The notes beneath the pieces were generated by a model. That model had not been told where the DNA came from. It saw nothing but the letters and a program-made list of their open reading frames with translations, and ran no database searches. From NCBI RefSeq assembly GCF_002934545.1, contig NZ_PTJA01000008.1:186001-250000 (forward strand): a stretch of 64,000 nucleotides of DNA, given 5' to 3'. The position numbers and the translations under genes were made by a program. This document shows, in pieces, positions 26,719 to 36,079 of this stretch. This stretch comes from Lacrimispora xylanisolvens. Lineage in GTDB: Bacteria; Bacillota; Clostridia; Lachnospirales; Lachnospiraceae. The first letter of the stretch is position 1, and each line of letters begins with the position of its first letter.

Positions 26719-26768
26719 GAAAGCAAAAAAGATGGATCTGATCATGCATTGGTTTAAGGGGGAGAAAC

Positions 26769-27464
26769 GTGGATTGCCATATATTAATAATAGACGATGA
26801 TAAAGATTTATGTGTTTTAATCAAACAATGCGCTGCAAAAGAAGGAATAAGTGCAGATTATTGTCACTCAGGCTTAAACGGCCTGGAAATGCTTGAAAAA
26901 AAGAAATACCATCTTATTCTGCTGGATGTGATGATGCATGGAATGAATGGATTTCAAACATTGGATAAAATACGCAGTAAAAGCAATATCCCTATCCTTA
27001 TGCTGACTGCGAAAGATGACTCCACTTCAAAAATATATGGTCTTCGTTCCGGTGCTGACGATTATCTGGCAAAACCCTTCAATATGGAAGAATTAATTGC
27101 CCGGATTATTTCACTGGTTCGCAGATACACCCGTTTCAATGAAATACAGGACAGATCCCATCCCCTCATATATAAGGGAATGAGTATCGATTTTGACAAC
27201 AGAAGTGTTACAACTCAAAATGGAACCTTTGAACTGCCTCCTAAGGAATTTGATCTTCTGCTTTACTGTGCCAGAAACCAGGGCAGGATCTTAACAAAAC
27301 AGCAGATATATGAAGCGGTATGGAAAGAAGCGTACGTCTATGATGACAGCAATATCATGGCGATTATCAGCCGCCTCCGTAAAAAGATAGAACCAGATCC
27401 AGGTACTCCCTTTTACATTCAGACTATTAAAGGAATCGGCTATCGCTTTAATAAGGAGGTATAA
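26769..27464 (+). CDS. OmpR/PhoB-type response regulator
   Basis: 231 residues. Receiver domain 1-115: IDDDKD acidic pocket, phospho-acceptor Asp in LILLDVMMHGMNG, conserved Thr/Ser in PILMLTAKDD and Lys in YLAKPF. C-terminal winged helix: ELPPKEFDLLLYCARNQGRILTKQQIYEAVW, ending IKGIGYRFN. Start codon is GTG with GGGGGAG upstream. Co-transcribed with the histidine kinase 4 bases on and probably controls the downstream ABC genes. Confidence 0.95.
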   Translation: MDCHILIIDDDKDLCVLIKQCAAKEGISADYCHSGLNGLEMLEKKKYHLILLDVMMHGMNGFQTLDKIRSKSNIPILMLTAKDDSTSKIYGLRSGADDYLAKPFNMEELIARIISLVRRYTRFNEIQDRSHPLIYKGMSIDFDNRSVTTQNGTFELPPKEFDLLLYCARNQGRILTKQQIYEAVWKEAYVYDDSNIMAIISRLRKKIEPDPGTPFYIQTIKGIGYRFNKEV

Positions 27465-27467
27465 AAA

Positions 27468-28406
27468 ATGGTTGTGATACTTATTTTAAGCCTCCTTCTG
27501 TGTTTATCACTTTCTTTTGCATTTTTCTGTTATTTTAAGTTACTTTCAGTCAGGAAGCAATTAAAAGAAATAACAGCAGCATTATCAGATATTCAGGGCG
27601 GAAATGGTAACCGTAAAATTCTGGCTGTCCATAATGATCTGACCGCTGAACTTTCCTATCAGCTAAATGGAATTGTATATTGTTACGAGGAACAGATCTA
27701 TAAACTCAAGGCAGCAGATGAAGCAAACAGACAGCTTATGACCAGCTTGTCCCATGATGTAAGAACTCCTTTAACCACTCTGATCGGATATTTAGATGCG
27801 ATAAAAAAAGGAATTGCCGGTCATGAAGAACAGGCGGACTACATGGAAACAGCCCGATTGAAAGCACATAGTCTAAAGAACTATATTGACCAGTTATTTG
27901 ACTGTTTTAAGTTAAACTCCGGCGATTTTACGTTGACTGCAGAAAAAATTGAGCTGGCAGAACTGACACGTAATATCTTAAAGAACTGGATACCTGTCTT
28001 TGAAGAGAATCAGCTTCAATATGAAATAGAGATACCAGAACAGCCTGTTTTCATAAACGCTGACCCTGACGGTTACCAACGGATTATCAATAATCTGATC
28101 CAAAATGTAATCAGCCACAGCCATGCAGACAAAATAACAATTCAAATGTACATAAAAAAAGCAGCTGGTATCATTCGTATTCTGGACAACGGAATTGGAA
28201 TTGCTCCAGCTGACTTAGATCATATTTTTGATCGTTTATACAAATGTGATAAGGGACGTTCTGACAAAGGCAGTGGTCTTGGATTATTCATTGTTAGACA
28301 ACTTACTGAAAAAATGAATGGTATCATAGATGTGCAGAGCGAACCAGGCATTTATAGTGAGTTTATTATTCATTTTCCAGCTGCTGAACTACATTTGCAA
28401 GATTAA
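27468..28406 (+). CDS. sensor histidine kinase
   Basis: 312 residues. One N-terminal hydrophobic region (residues 1-27), no large extracellular domain, short linker, then the H-box SLSHDVRTPLTTLIGYLDA, N-box NLIQNVISHS, G1 LDNGIGI and G2 GSGLGLFIVRQL. The absence of an extracellular sensor is typical of kinases that read the state of a partner ABC transporter in antimicrobial-peptide resistance modules. Cognate to the upstream response regulator. Confidence 0.93.
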   Translation: MVVILILSLLLCLSLSFAFFCYFKLLSVRKQLKEITAALSDIQGGNGNRKILAVHNDLTAELSYQLNGIVYCYEEQIYKLKAADEANRQLMTSLSHDVRTPLTTLIGYLDAIKKGIAGHEEQADYMETARLKAHSLKNYIDQLFDCFKLNSGDFTLTAEKIELAELTRNILKNWIPVFEENQLQYEIEIPEQPVFINADPDGYQRIINNLIQNVISHSHADKITIQMYIKKAAGIIRILDNGIGIAPADLDHIFDRLYKCDKGRSDKGSGLGLFIVRQLTEKMNGIIDVQSEPGIYSEFIIHFPAAELHLQD

Positions 28407-28480
28407 TGCAAGGTTCCGGCAAGGTTCATGCAAGGTTTCTGGTTTAGAATGGTTTCAATGAGAAAAGGAGGTAATCTGAT

Positions 28481-29404
28481 TTGAGTGATATGATCATTGA
28501 GACAATTAATCTTACAAAACAGTATGGTGAGCAGAAAAGTGTTAATAACTTAAATCTCCAGGTAAGGCAAGGACGTATTTATGGTTTGTTAGGGCGGAAC
28601 GGAGCTGGTAAGACTACAACAATGAAACTGCTTTTAAATCTGACAAATCCTACTTCCGGAGAAATACGTATATTTGGAAAGAATATAAAAAAGGATGCAA
28701 AAAAAATATTGCCCCGGATCGGAAGCATGATAGAAGCTCCCGGCTTTTATCCAAATCTGACTGGTACCGAAAACCTGAAAATCTTTTCATTACTGAGGGG
28801 CACTCCCACCCGCGATGCAATACAAAATTCTTTGGAGACAGTAGGATTGCCTTATGGTGATAAAAAACTGTTCACACAATACTCACTGGGCATGAAACAG
28901 CGTCTTGCTATTGCACTGGCAATTATGCATGATCCGGAGCTCCTGATTTTAGACGAGCCGGTGAATGGGCTTGACCCTATCGGAATTGCCGAAATGCGCT
29001 CTTTTATCCGTGAGCTGAGCAGCATTAAAAAGAAAACAATCCTTATCTCCAGCCATATTTTATCAGAGATATCTTTACTTGCGGATGACATTGGAATTAT
29101 CCATCATGGGGTTCTGCTGGAACAGGAAAGTCTGGTTAATCTGGAAGAAAAAAACGAAAAATACCTGCATTTTATCATTTCAGATCCTTTTCAGGCTGCC
29201 AGAATTCTGGAAAAAAATTTTAACACAAAAAATTTTATCGTAGAACAAGGCAACAGCCTTCGGATATATGAGGATCATCTGCCTGCTGCTTTATTAAATC
29301 GTACATTCGTAGAAAATGGATTAGAGGTTTCAGAAGCACGCACCTGCGAAAACAGCCTGGAAGACTACTTCCGGAGAATAACAGGAGGTGAAGGAATTGG
29401 CTAA
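28481..29404 (+). CDS. ABC transporter ATP-binding protein (BcrA/LanF-like)
   Basis: 307 residues. Walker A GRNGAGKTTTMKLLLNL, signature YSLGMKQRLAIALAI, Walker B LLILDEPVNGLDP, H-loop ISSHILSEI; an additional C-terminal domain as in bacitracin/lantibiotic immunity exporters. Start is TTG at 28481 with a full AAGGAGG site 9 bases upstream; the next ATG is three codons on and worse placed. With the two permeases it forms a LanFEG-type complex, probably peptide export or immunity. Confidence 0.92.
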   Translation: MSDMIIETINLTKQYGEQKSVNNLNLQVRQGRIYGLLGRNGAGKTTTMKLLLNLTNPTSGEIRIFGKNIKKDAKKILPRIGSMIEAPGFYPNLTGTENLKIFSLLRGTPTRDAIQNSLETVGLPYGDKKLFTQYSLGMKQRLAIALAIMHDPELLILDEPVNGLDPIGIAEMRSFIRELSSIKKKTILISSHILSEISLLADDIGIIHHGVLLEQESLVNLEEKNEKYLHFIISDPFQAARILEKNFNTKNFIVEQGNSLRIYEDHLPAALLNRTFVENGLEVSEARTCENSLEDYFRRITGGEGIG

Positions 29405-30170
29405 TCTTTTGTATGCAGAGTTGTTAAAATTTAAAAGAAAGCGGCTTTTTATATTTGGTATGCTGTCTGCGTTTATATTCCCCATTTTTAACGCAATACT
29501 TTTATCTGATTCTGATTTTGCAGATATCCAATCCGGAGTCAGGGAAGACAATGCTTTTTTAATTTTAATGCCTTTACTCATACTTTTAGCAGCAAACTTG
29601 TTTTTTACAGAACAGGATAATCATACACTTAAAAATCTGCTTTGTATTCCCATATCAAAAAAGAAACTGGTACTTGTAAAGCTTCTGGTATTACTGATAT
29701 TTTCAATTGCATTTCAAATTACAGGTTTTTTCGTCAGTACCTTATTTGTTATTTCACAAAACATACCAGTTACCAAACCGTTTTTCCAATTCTGTCTAAC
29801 TGCATCAACCGGTTTATTAATGTGGTCTGCTTCTCTGCCATGCATTGTCCTGGTTGTCTGGTTTAACAAGAATTATATTCTGTCTGTTATTATGGTCTTC
29901 TTCTACACACTGATCAATTACGCCATGCATTTCAGTGACCTGATCATGATGCGTCCGCTTGGTTTGAATGCTGGAACGCTAATGCCTGTGCCTATTATTT
30001 TCCGATGGCTATATCAGTTCTACACACCAACCGGAGTGATACAGACCACATTTTATCAACGTCTCAGTAATTACTTTATTTCTACACCTATATGCTTTTC
30101 TGTGGTTCTTCTTGAAGCCATGATTTGCATAATTTGTATCATACAAATCTATGACAAAAGAGAATATTAA
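29397..30170 (+). CDS. ABC-2 type permease, LanE/MutE-like
   Basis: 257 residues, six hydrophobic segments, beginning LANLLYAELLKFKRKRLF, the usual amphipathic start of lantibiotic-immunity permeases. TTG at 29397 is the likely start (GGAGG 8 bases before); the frame to a GTG at 29388 would place the start inside that RBS. Overlaps the ATPase stop by 8 bases. FFTEQDNHTLKNLLCIPIS is the typical loop in this family. Confidence 0.87.
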   Translation: MANLLYAELLKFKRKRLFIFGMLSAFIFPIFNAILLSDSDFADIQSGVREDNAFLILMPLLILLAANLFFTEQDNHTLKNLLCIPISKKKLVLVKLLVLLIFSIAFQITGFFVSTLFVISQNIPVTKPFFQFCLTASTGLLMWSASLPCIVLVVWFNKNYILSVIMVFFYTLINYAMHFSDLIMMRPLGLNAGTLMPVPIIFRWLYQFYTPTGVIQTTFYQRLSNYFISTPICFSVVLLEAMICIICIIQIYDKREY

Positions 30171-30186
30171 GAGAGGAGAATTGGAA

Positions 30187-30942
30187 ATGATTCGCATAAT
30201 AAAAGCGGAATTTATTAAATTAAAGCGTTTACATATCTTACTTATTGGTATGATTGGCATGACCTTTCCATCCATTCTTTCTATATTTACACAGAAAGTC
30301 GCCATTCCGGAAAAACAGATTAGAAATTTTGATTTTGCCACCCTTTTCAATCATACCGTATGGAATAGCACTACCATATTTATGCCTGTAATCTTCACTC
30401 TGATCGGAGGTTATCTCATTAACCGGGAATACAAAGAAGATACATTAAAAAATCTTTTTACAATCCCAATCAGCTTTCCCCAGTTACTATATGGAAAGCT
30501 GATTGCGATGGGCATAATAAGTATTTTATTGGGTTATTACAGTTGTTTTATAACACTAATTGTGGGATTCATAACAGGTTTAACAGTACCTGATCTCACC
30601 GTTTTATTAAAAGGCTTTGAGCAAATGACAGTCATTTCTCTCTGTACCTATATTTCAGTACTTCCCATTATTGTTTTTACCAGCAAAAAACAAGATGCCT
30701 TCATGGGTGGGGTGGTTGTATCTTTCCTTTTTGGCTACTTCTCTATGTTTGTAAAAAATGCCACACTACGCAGTATATACCCCATATTATCCGGGCTTAC
30801 CATAATCAGATTTGATACAAACCAGTACATGAATACATCTGGATCAGGTAGTTTTGCCATTTCACTGATTACGATGGCAATCTTACTTTTGTTAACGAAT
30901 CTGCTTATTAACATGTGTTATTCTGAAAACGCTCACATATGA
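30187..30942 (+). CDS. ABC-2 type permease, LanG/MutG-like
   Basis: 251 residues, about six membrane segments. Begins IRIIKAEFIKLKRLHIL and has REYKEDTLKNLFTIPISFPQLLYGKL, parallel to FFTEQDNHTLKNLLCIPIS of its neighbour, so the two permeases are distant paralogues. Start at 30187 with GAGAGGAG upstream; the frame to 30151 would overlap the preceding gene. The stop overlaps the convergent GNAT gene by 10 bases. Confidence 0.87.
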   Translation: MIRIIKAEFIKLKRLHILLIGMIGMTFPSILSIFTQKVAIPEKQIRNFDFATLFNHTVWNSTTIFMPVIFTLIGGYLINREYKEDTLKNLFTIPISFPQLLYGKLIAMGIISILLGYYSCFITLIVGFITGLTVPDLTVLLKGFEQMTVISLCTYISVLPIIVFTSKKQDAFMGGVVVSFLFGYFSMFVKNATLRSIYPILSGLTIIRFDTNQYMNTSGSGSFAISLITMAILLLLTNLLINMCYSENAHI

Positions 30943-31487
30943 TCCTGCACGCATTTCCGAAATCCTTCTGCAAAAATACGATTTTTATAATCCCCCATAC
31001 CGCTGGTATCCTCGATGTTATAACTCATGAGGTAGTGGGTTCTTGATGTGCCGTAAATGGTAAATCCATGCTCCCTATAGAGTTCTGCAAAAGGAGCTGA
31101 CTGATAAACCGTTAGTAAAACAGGTTTTTTAGTCTCATCGGATAACTGAGTAATAAAATCAAGAAAATCATCTAATAGTTTCTTACCATGACCGGACTCA
31201 GACAATGTTACAGAGACATCAGTTATCTGGTCCGGCCGTTCCTTATATGTTAAGAACCCTGTGATTATCCCATTTAACCTGACGCTCCAAAAACAGGCAT
31301 CTTTTCTGGATCTGTGAAACAGGTCGTCAGCAATAATCATTTGTATCTCTTCAACCCAGCCACCATAATACTGATCTACAAATGGTTTTAAAAATTCTTT
31401 CCTTATTTTAATATACTGTTCCAGGTCCTCTTCGGCAACTGGTTCTATTGTATACCCTTCGCCACTCAGATCTTCAGATAATTTCAT
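30933..31487 (-). CDS. GNAT family N-acetyltransferase
   Basis: 184 residues with a weak GNAT fold: YTIEPVAEEDLEQYIKIRKE at the start, VTLSESGHGKKLLDDFLDF as the acetyl-CoA loop (G-H-G-K), and APFAELYREHGFTIYGTSRTHYLMSYNI at the end. Substrate unknown. Convergent with, and overlapping by 10 bases, the permease gene; GAGGAAAC lies before the ATG. Confidence 0.8.
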   Translation of the reverse strand: MKLSEDLSGEGYTIEPVAEEDLEQYIKIRKEFLKPFVDQYYGGWVEEIQMIIADDLFHRSRKDACFWSVRLNGIITGFLTYKERPDQITDVSVTLSESGHGKKLLDDFLDFITQLSDETKKPVLLTVYQSAPFAELYREHGFTIYGTSRTHYLMSYNIEDTSGMGDYKNRIFAEGFRKCVQDHM

Positions 31488-31590
31488 GTTTCCTCCTTAC
31501 CAGCTACGGTCTGGATTCCTTCTATTTCTACCATTATATAGACAGTCCGGGTAATTATTCTTTCTGGGTTTCTTTTTGCAGCATCGTTAT

Positions 31591-32442
31591 TCAGAAGCCT
31601 CTTCCACTGCTTTTGCATACCCAGATCTTATCCTGTACATAGCGTTTTACCAGTTCTTTCCCCATTTTCCCGTAAATTTTCGGATCTATCACGGAACTGT
31701 CTTCATTCAGAATCCTTTTTATCCCATCACTGAACGCAATCCTTAAATCCGTGGCGTAATTCACCTTACAGATGCCTTCCTGAATGCAGCTTCTGACGAC
31801 CTCATCTTCTACGCCAGATGTTCCATGAAGTACCAGGGGAACAGATACATATTTTTTAATTTCTCCCAGCAGATCCAGACGAATGCGGGGTGCTCCCTTA
31901 TATACTCCGTGTGAAGTTCCAATTGCCACTGCCAGAAAATCAATTCCGGTTTTCTCTACAAATTCTGCTGCCTGAGCCGGAGAAGTAAGACCGGAATTCC
32001 TGCTGCTCCTGTCATCCTCCTTACCTCCCACACATCCCAGCTCCGCCTCAACCGGAACCCGGCAGGGGCGGCATGTCTCTACAACCCGTCTGGTCAGTCC
32101 TGTGTTCTCCTCCCATGGTAATTGTGAACCATCAATCATAATAGAGGTATACCCTTCCCGTAATGCCTGAACTGCCAGTTCAAAGCTGCTTCCATGATCC
32201 AGGTGCAAAGCAACCGGGACAGTAGCTCTCTCCGCCACCGCCTTTACGTTGGCATAGTAAAGATTGAAACCTGCATATCTGACGGTAGACGGTGTTGTCT
32301 GTAAAATGACAGGCGACTGCATCTCCTGGGCAGCTTCCACTACTGCCATGACCATCTCCATATTTTCTACGTTAAAAGCTCCAACAGCATAATTTCCTTT
32401 CTGTGCATCAAGCAGCATTCCTTTTGAAGTAACTAATGGCAT
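31591..32442 (-). CDS. class II fructose/tagatose-bisphosphate aldolase
   Basis: 283 residues; Zn-dependent cleavage of a ketose bisphosphate to DHAP and glyceraldehyde 3-phosphate. Metal and phosphate motifs: VALHLDHGSSFE (Asp and His ligands), SIMIDGSQLPWEEN, VPVEAELGCVGGKEDD, AVAIGTSHGVYKG (His) and PLVLHGTSGVEDE (His). The GatY/KbaY-like subfamily can act on tagatose or fructose bisphosphate. Third gene of the operon with PfkB kinase and PTS permease, completing uptake, second phosphorylation and cleavage of a ketose. Confidence 0.92.
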   Translation of the reverse strand: MPLVTSKGMLLDAQKGNYAVGAFNVENMEMVMAVVEAAQEMQSPVILQTTPSTVRYAGFNLYYANVKAVAERATVPVALHLDHGSSFELAVQALREGYTSIMIDGSQLPWEENTGLTRRVVETCRPCRVPVEAELGCVGGKEDDRSSRNSGLTSPAQAAEFVEKTGIDFLAVAIGTSHGVYKGAPRIRLDLLGEIKKYVSVPLVLHGTSGVEDEVVRSCIQEGICKVNYATDLRIAFSDGIKRILNEDSSVIDPKIYGKMGKELVKRYVQDKIWVCKSSGRGF

Positions 32443-32452
32443 CTTTTTTCTC

Positions 32453-34273
32453 CTATTCTTCTGTAATCAGCCGTATCATCTGATCCTTCCCCGTACATTC
32501 TCTCAGCCTGGACAAAAACCCGGGATTCATAAGCTTTTTGGAAAGAGCGGAAAGGAGTTTTAAATGAACTTCATCTTCATTCTCTCCCACAGCAATCATA
32601 AATACCGCATATACCGGTTCCCCATCGGAAGAATCAAATGAAATTCCCTTCTTTGATAATCCAACTGCTACTCTGGGCATACGAACGGCCGGGGATTTTC
32701 CATGGGGAATTGCAATACCGTTTCCAAATGCCGTAGAAGAAATCTTTTCCCGCTTTATGATCTCTTTTTTAAACGCTTCTGCATCCTGTAAAACCCCATC
32801 TGCATAAAGCATTGCCACCATTTCATCAATGACTTCCTCTTTTCCAGTATTTTCAAGGAAAAGGCAAACGGTTTCTTCTTTTAATAAATCTTCAGGTAAA
32901 GCAGTCTTCTTTTTTGCAACAGGAGTCACTAAAATATAAAGCACAGCCCCTACAAAAGAACCAAGCAAAATACATATAACCCATACAACCGGTTTATTAA
33001 CCAGACCCAGTATCAGAAAGCCGCCATGAGGTGCAGGAACTTCAACCTTCATCAAATAGGTAGTAATTGCGGAAATGGAAGAACTCAACATAAGAATGGG
33101 AATGACTTTTAACGGATTTTTTGCCGCAAAAGGTATTGCCCCTTCTGTAATATGAGTAAAACCAAGAACATAATTAACCAATGCCGCCGTCCGGTCTTCC
33201 TCCGAAAAACGGTTTCTCCTGATGGTAGCTGCAATAGCCAGAACCAGAGGAGGCGTAATGCATGCGGCGGAAACACCTGCCATAAAATAGTAATTCCCCT
33301 GTCCAAGAAGAACCGTACCCGTTACATAAGCAGCTTTATTAACCGGTCCTCCCATATCAAATGCACACATACAGCCAATTACAATTCCCAACAGAACCGG
33401 ACTGGTATTCTGTATCTTTGACAATGCTGCCATCATCCACTGATTAAGAGCCGCACATGGCTGGGCGAACAGCATCATCAGGATTCCCACTCCACCAATT
33501 GTTACAATTGGTACAATAAAGATGGACTTTAGCCCCTCCAGCTGCCTGGGAAGTCTTCTTAATGAACGGACGACCCCCTGGGAAAGATAACCGGATAAAA
33601 AGCCTGCCACGATTCCTCCAAGAAATCCCGCATCAGTACCAGCTGCAATGGCTCCTCCCACCAGACCTGCCAAAAGCCCCGGGCGTCCGCCAATGGACTG
33701 GGCGATAAACCCGCTGAGAACTGTTACCATCAGTCCCATGGAATAACCGCCCACTGACTTTATCATGGCAGCCACCGGGTTATACTGATCCGATGCCGGA
33801 TCAAAGGAATAAATCCCCCACAGAAATGAAATGGCAATCAGTACACCTCCTGCTACCACAAGGGGTAGCATATGAGAAACACCGTTCATCAGATGCTTAT
33901 AGATCTGACGTGCGGCATTCTGGTTCTGACCGGGATTAAGATTTTGAATGACCGCCCCTCTCCTCACAGGCACTTTCCCATCGAGACATGCCTGAACCAG
34001 TTCCTCTGCCTTGCTGACCCCGTCTCCCACCGACACCTCCAAAACCGGCTTGCCGTTAAAACGATCCAGATCCACACTTTTATCGCTGGCAACAATTATG
34101 GCATCTGCTCCTTTGATATCAGATTCCGTTAAAGCATTCTCAACCCCGATGGCTCCGTTGGTTTCCACTTTGATCTGACACCCCAGTTTTCCTGCTGCCA
34201 CTTTTAAAGCCTTTTCTGCCATAAACGTGTGGGCAATTCCCGTAGGACAGCCTGTTACCCCAAGTAATTTCAT
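32453..34273 (-). CDS. PTS fructose-type transporter EIIBCA fusion
   Basis: 606 residues. Domain order: EIIB (about 1-100, phosphocysteine in GVTGCPTGIAHTFMAEKAL), EIIC (about 130-440, eight or more membrane segments), EIIA (about 460-606, phosphohistidine in GNGIAIPHGKSPAV). This makes a complete fructose-family permease that phosphorylates its sugar during uptake. The start overlaps the kinase stop by 4 bases. The sugar could be fructose, or another ketose or polyol handled by the adjacent kinase and aldolase. Confidence 0.95.
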   Translation of the reverse strand: MKLLGVTGCPTGIAHTFMAEKALKVAAGKLGCQIKVETNGAIGVENALTESDIKGADAIIVASDKSVDLDRFNGKPVLEVSVGDGVSKAEELVQACLDGKVPVRRGAVIQNLNPGQNQNAARQIYKHLMNGVSHMLPLVVAGGVLIAISFLWGIYSFDPASDQYNPVAAMIKSVGGYSMGLMVTVLSGFIAQSIGGRPGLLAGLVGGAIAAGTDAGFLGGIVAGFLSGYLSQGVVRSLRRLPRQLEGLKSIFIVPIVTIGGVGILMMLFAQPCAALNQWMMAALSKIQNTSPVLLGIVIGCMCAFDMGGPVNKAAYVTGTVLLGQGNYYFMAGVSAACITPPLVLAIAATIRRNRFSEEDRTAALVNYVLGFTHITEGAIPFAAKNPLKVIPILMLSSSISAITTYLMKVEVPAPHGGFLILGLVNKPVVWVICILLGSFVGAVLYILVTPVAKKKTALPEDLLKEETVCLFLENTGKEEVIDEMVAMLYADGVLQDAEAFKKEIIKREKISSTAFGNGIAIPHGKSPAVRMPRVAVGLSKKGISFDSSDGEPVYAVFMIAVGENEDEVHLKLLSALSKKLMNPGFLSRLRECTGKDQMIRLITEE

Positions 34274-35196
34274 ACTCCCTCCACCTTTCTCACTAAAATT
34301 TCTTTTGCATAGTTCTCAACTTTATCCATTAAACCAAGCCCGCTGCTTTCTGCCACATTGGCACCTACCGCTGCGGAACGCTTTAATGCCTTCTCAATCT
34401 CATCTGGCTGTTTCAGCCATATACTTAAAAAACCTGCAAGTGCCGCATCACCGGCACAGGCTGAACTGACCAGTTCTATCTTCCTGGCCCCTGCATGGTA
34501 TAAATCACTTCCGTTGTAAAAATACGATCCCCGCTCTCCCAAAGTTAAAAGAATATTTTTTGCTCCCCCTTCATGGAGGTCCTGAAGCACATCTTTGATA
34601 TCAGCCTCATCTCTCATTACGATTCCGAAGATATCCTTAATCTCCTCATCGTTGGGTTTGATAAGATACGGCCTGGTCCTCATCAGATTTTTAAGATAAG
34701 GAGAACTGATGTCCAAAATAACAGCCGCCTGCTTCTTCCTGCAGATATCCAGAACCTCATCATAAAAAGAATCTGTCAGCCCTTTTGGCAGGCTTCCGCT
34801 GACAATCAGCGTATCCATATCCTCAAGAGTTTCCATAAGCCTGCACAACTCTCTCTGCTTCTTTTGAGAAACATAAGACCCTTCATTGACAAATTTGTAT
34901 TCCTCAGTCCTGTCATTTAAAAAGATATTGATTCTGGTTGTATCCTCCACCCAGACCGGATATACCAATATTCCCATCTTCCGGGTCTCCTCAACAATAT
35001 ACCGCCCGGAGAAACCGCCGAAAAAGCCAAGAACAGCGGACTGTGTTTCAAACCTGTTTAAACAGTAGCTGACGTTTAATCCCTTTCCGTTGGGTGTATA
35101 AACAGCATCAAACGTCCGATTAACCACCTTTCCCATAATTCCATTAGACGAGATATTCATATCAATCGCCGGGTTTGCCGTCAATGTATAGATCAC
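34270..35196 (-). CDS. 1-phosphofructokinase-type PfkB hexose kinase
   Basis: 308 residues. PfkB signature 2-like region is SACAGDAALAGFLSIW, where the usual anion-hole GAGD appears as CAGD; the N-terminal start IYTLTANPAIDMN and PNGKGLNVSY match fructose-1-phosphate and tagatose-6-phosphate kinases. It makes the bisphosphate used by the aldolase. Starts at a GTG after GGAGAGGTG. First gene of the kinase-PTS-aldolase operon. Confidence 0.92.
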   Translation of the reverse strand: MIYTLTANPAIDMNISSNGIMGKVVNRTFDAVYTPNGKGLNVSYCLNRFETQSAVLGFFGGFSGRYIVEETRKMGILVYPVWVEDTTRINIFLNDRTEEYKFVNEGSYVSQKKQRELCRLMETLEDMDTLIVSGSLPKGLTDSFYDEVLDICRKKQAAVILDISSPYLKNLMRTRPYLIKPNDEEIKDIFGIVMRDEADIKDVLQDLHEGGAKNILLTLGERGSYFYNGSDLYHAGARKIELVSSACAGDAALAGFLSIWLKQPDEIEKALKRSAAVGANVAESSGLGLMDKVENYAKEILVRKVEGV

Positions 35197-35216
35197 TTTA
35201 TTCCACCTCTCCTTTT

Positions 35217-35267
35217 ATGAAAATCTCTGCTCATCTGTCATTATAGAGAAGTTTGCCATGAAAATCT
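35217..35267 (-). promoter_or_regulatory. upstream region of the PTS operon with repeated ATGAAAATCT
   Basis: Two copies of ATGAAAATCT at 35217-35226 and 35258-35267, 41 bases apart, flank a minus-strand TATAAT box at 35240-35245. The -35 is poor. Candidate sites for the neighbouring RpiR regulator. Confidence 0.4.
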
Positions 35268-35278
35268 TTTCAGGTTAT

Positions 35279-35303
35279 GAAAAAGGAGTCTTAGACAGAC
35301 TCC
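35279..35303 (-). terminator. terminator overlapping the RpiR stop codon
   Basis: Minus-strand stem GGAGTCT / AGACTCC with a 5-base loop, then TTTTTC. The 5' arm includes the last codons and the stop of the RpiR gene. Confidence 0.75.
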
Positions 35304-36031
35304 GAAATATAGTCAATGATAATTCTGCAGATCATATAAAGAGCGATTCTTGAAGACACCTCAAATTCCTTAATCGCCTGGTGAGCATGCTTATATCCTA
35401 CAAGGGCAATGTTACTGTATGAAATTAACTCGGACTGCGGATTGCAGCAGCAGGATATCACACAGTTTCCTTTCTGACTGGCTGTGGCAGCTGCCAGAAT
35501 CAGTTCCGGTGTCTGGCCGTTTAATGACAGAATAAATAAAATATCCTTTTCTTTCATCTTGGACGCTTTCACTCTCATGATGTTGGGATCATCGGAAAAG
35601 AAAACATCATAACCAAGAAGCTGTAACTTTAAGGAAAACTCCTGACCAACATAAGTAGTCAGTCCTCTTGCAAATACAGAAATCTGATGTGCATCTTTCA
35701 GGCATTCAATAACTGCCAGTATATCAGTAAGTGAGATGCGCTCATGCACAGCCTGTGCCTCGATCAGTGTTTTATTAAAAAGTTCATTGATGTTCTGAAT
35801 CTCTTCACTCTTTGCTTTATGTCCTGAGCGGTATCTCAGTTCATTAAATCCATTCAGCCCGCATTTACGAATCGCCCTCGAAACGGTGGATGGTGATGAA
35901 AATGTCTCAAATGCAATATCAACAATCGACATTCCCGCAAGTGTTCCTTCATGGCCGTTTATGTAATTTATAATTTCACGTTCTGTCTTTGTTAAATTCC
36001 CTATAATATTCGTATCAAGCGGAATAATCAT
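35291..36031 (-). CDS. MurR/RpiR family transcriptional regulator
   Basis: 246 residues. N-terminal HTH_6 domain (NLTKTEREIINYIN, MSIVDIAFETFSSPSTVSRAIRKCGLNGFNELR) and C-terminal SIS sugar-phosphate-binding domain (about 110-230, with ISVFARGLTTYVGQEFSLKLQLLG and LFILSLNGQTPELILAAATA). It should sense a phosphosugar and control the adjacent kinase-PTS-aldolase operon. Start at 36031 with GGAGG about 7 bases upstream. Confidence 0.92.
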   Translation of the reverse strand: MIIPLDTNIIGNLTKTEREIINYINGHEGTLAGMSIVDIAFETFSSPSTVSRAIRKCGLNGFNELRYRSGHKAKSEEIQNINELFNKTLIEAQAVHERISLTDILAVIECLKDAHQISVFARGLTTYVGQEFSLKLQLLGYDVFFSDDPNIMRVKASKMKEKDILFILSLNGQTPELILAAATASQKGNCVISCCCNPQSELISYSNIALVGYKHAHQAIKEFEVSSRIALYMICRIIIDYISESV

Positions 36032-36079
36032 AATTGACCTCCATCCCCTGCTCCGTTCATTCAGTCGCATTCATGCAAC

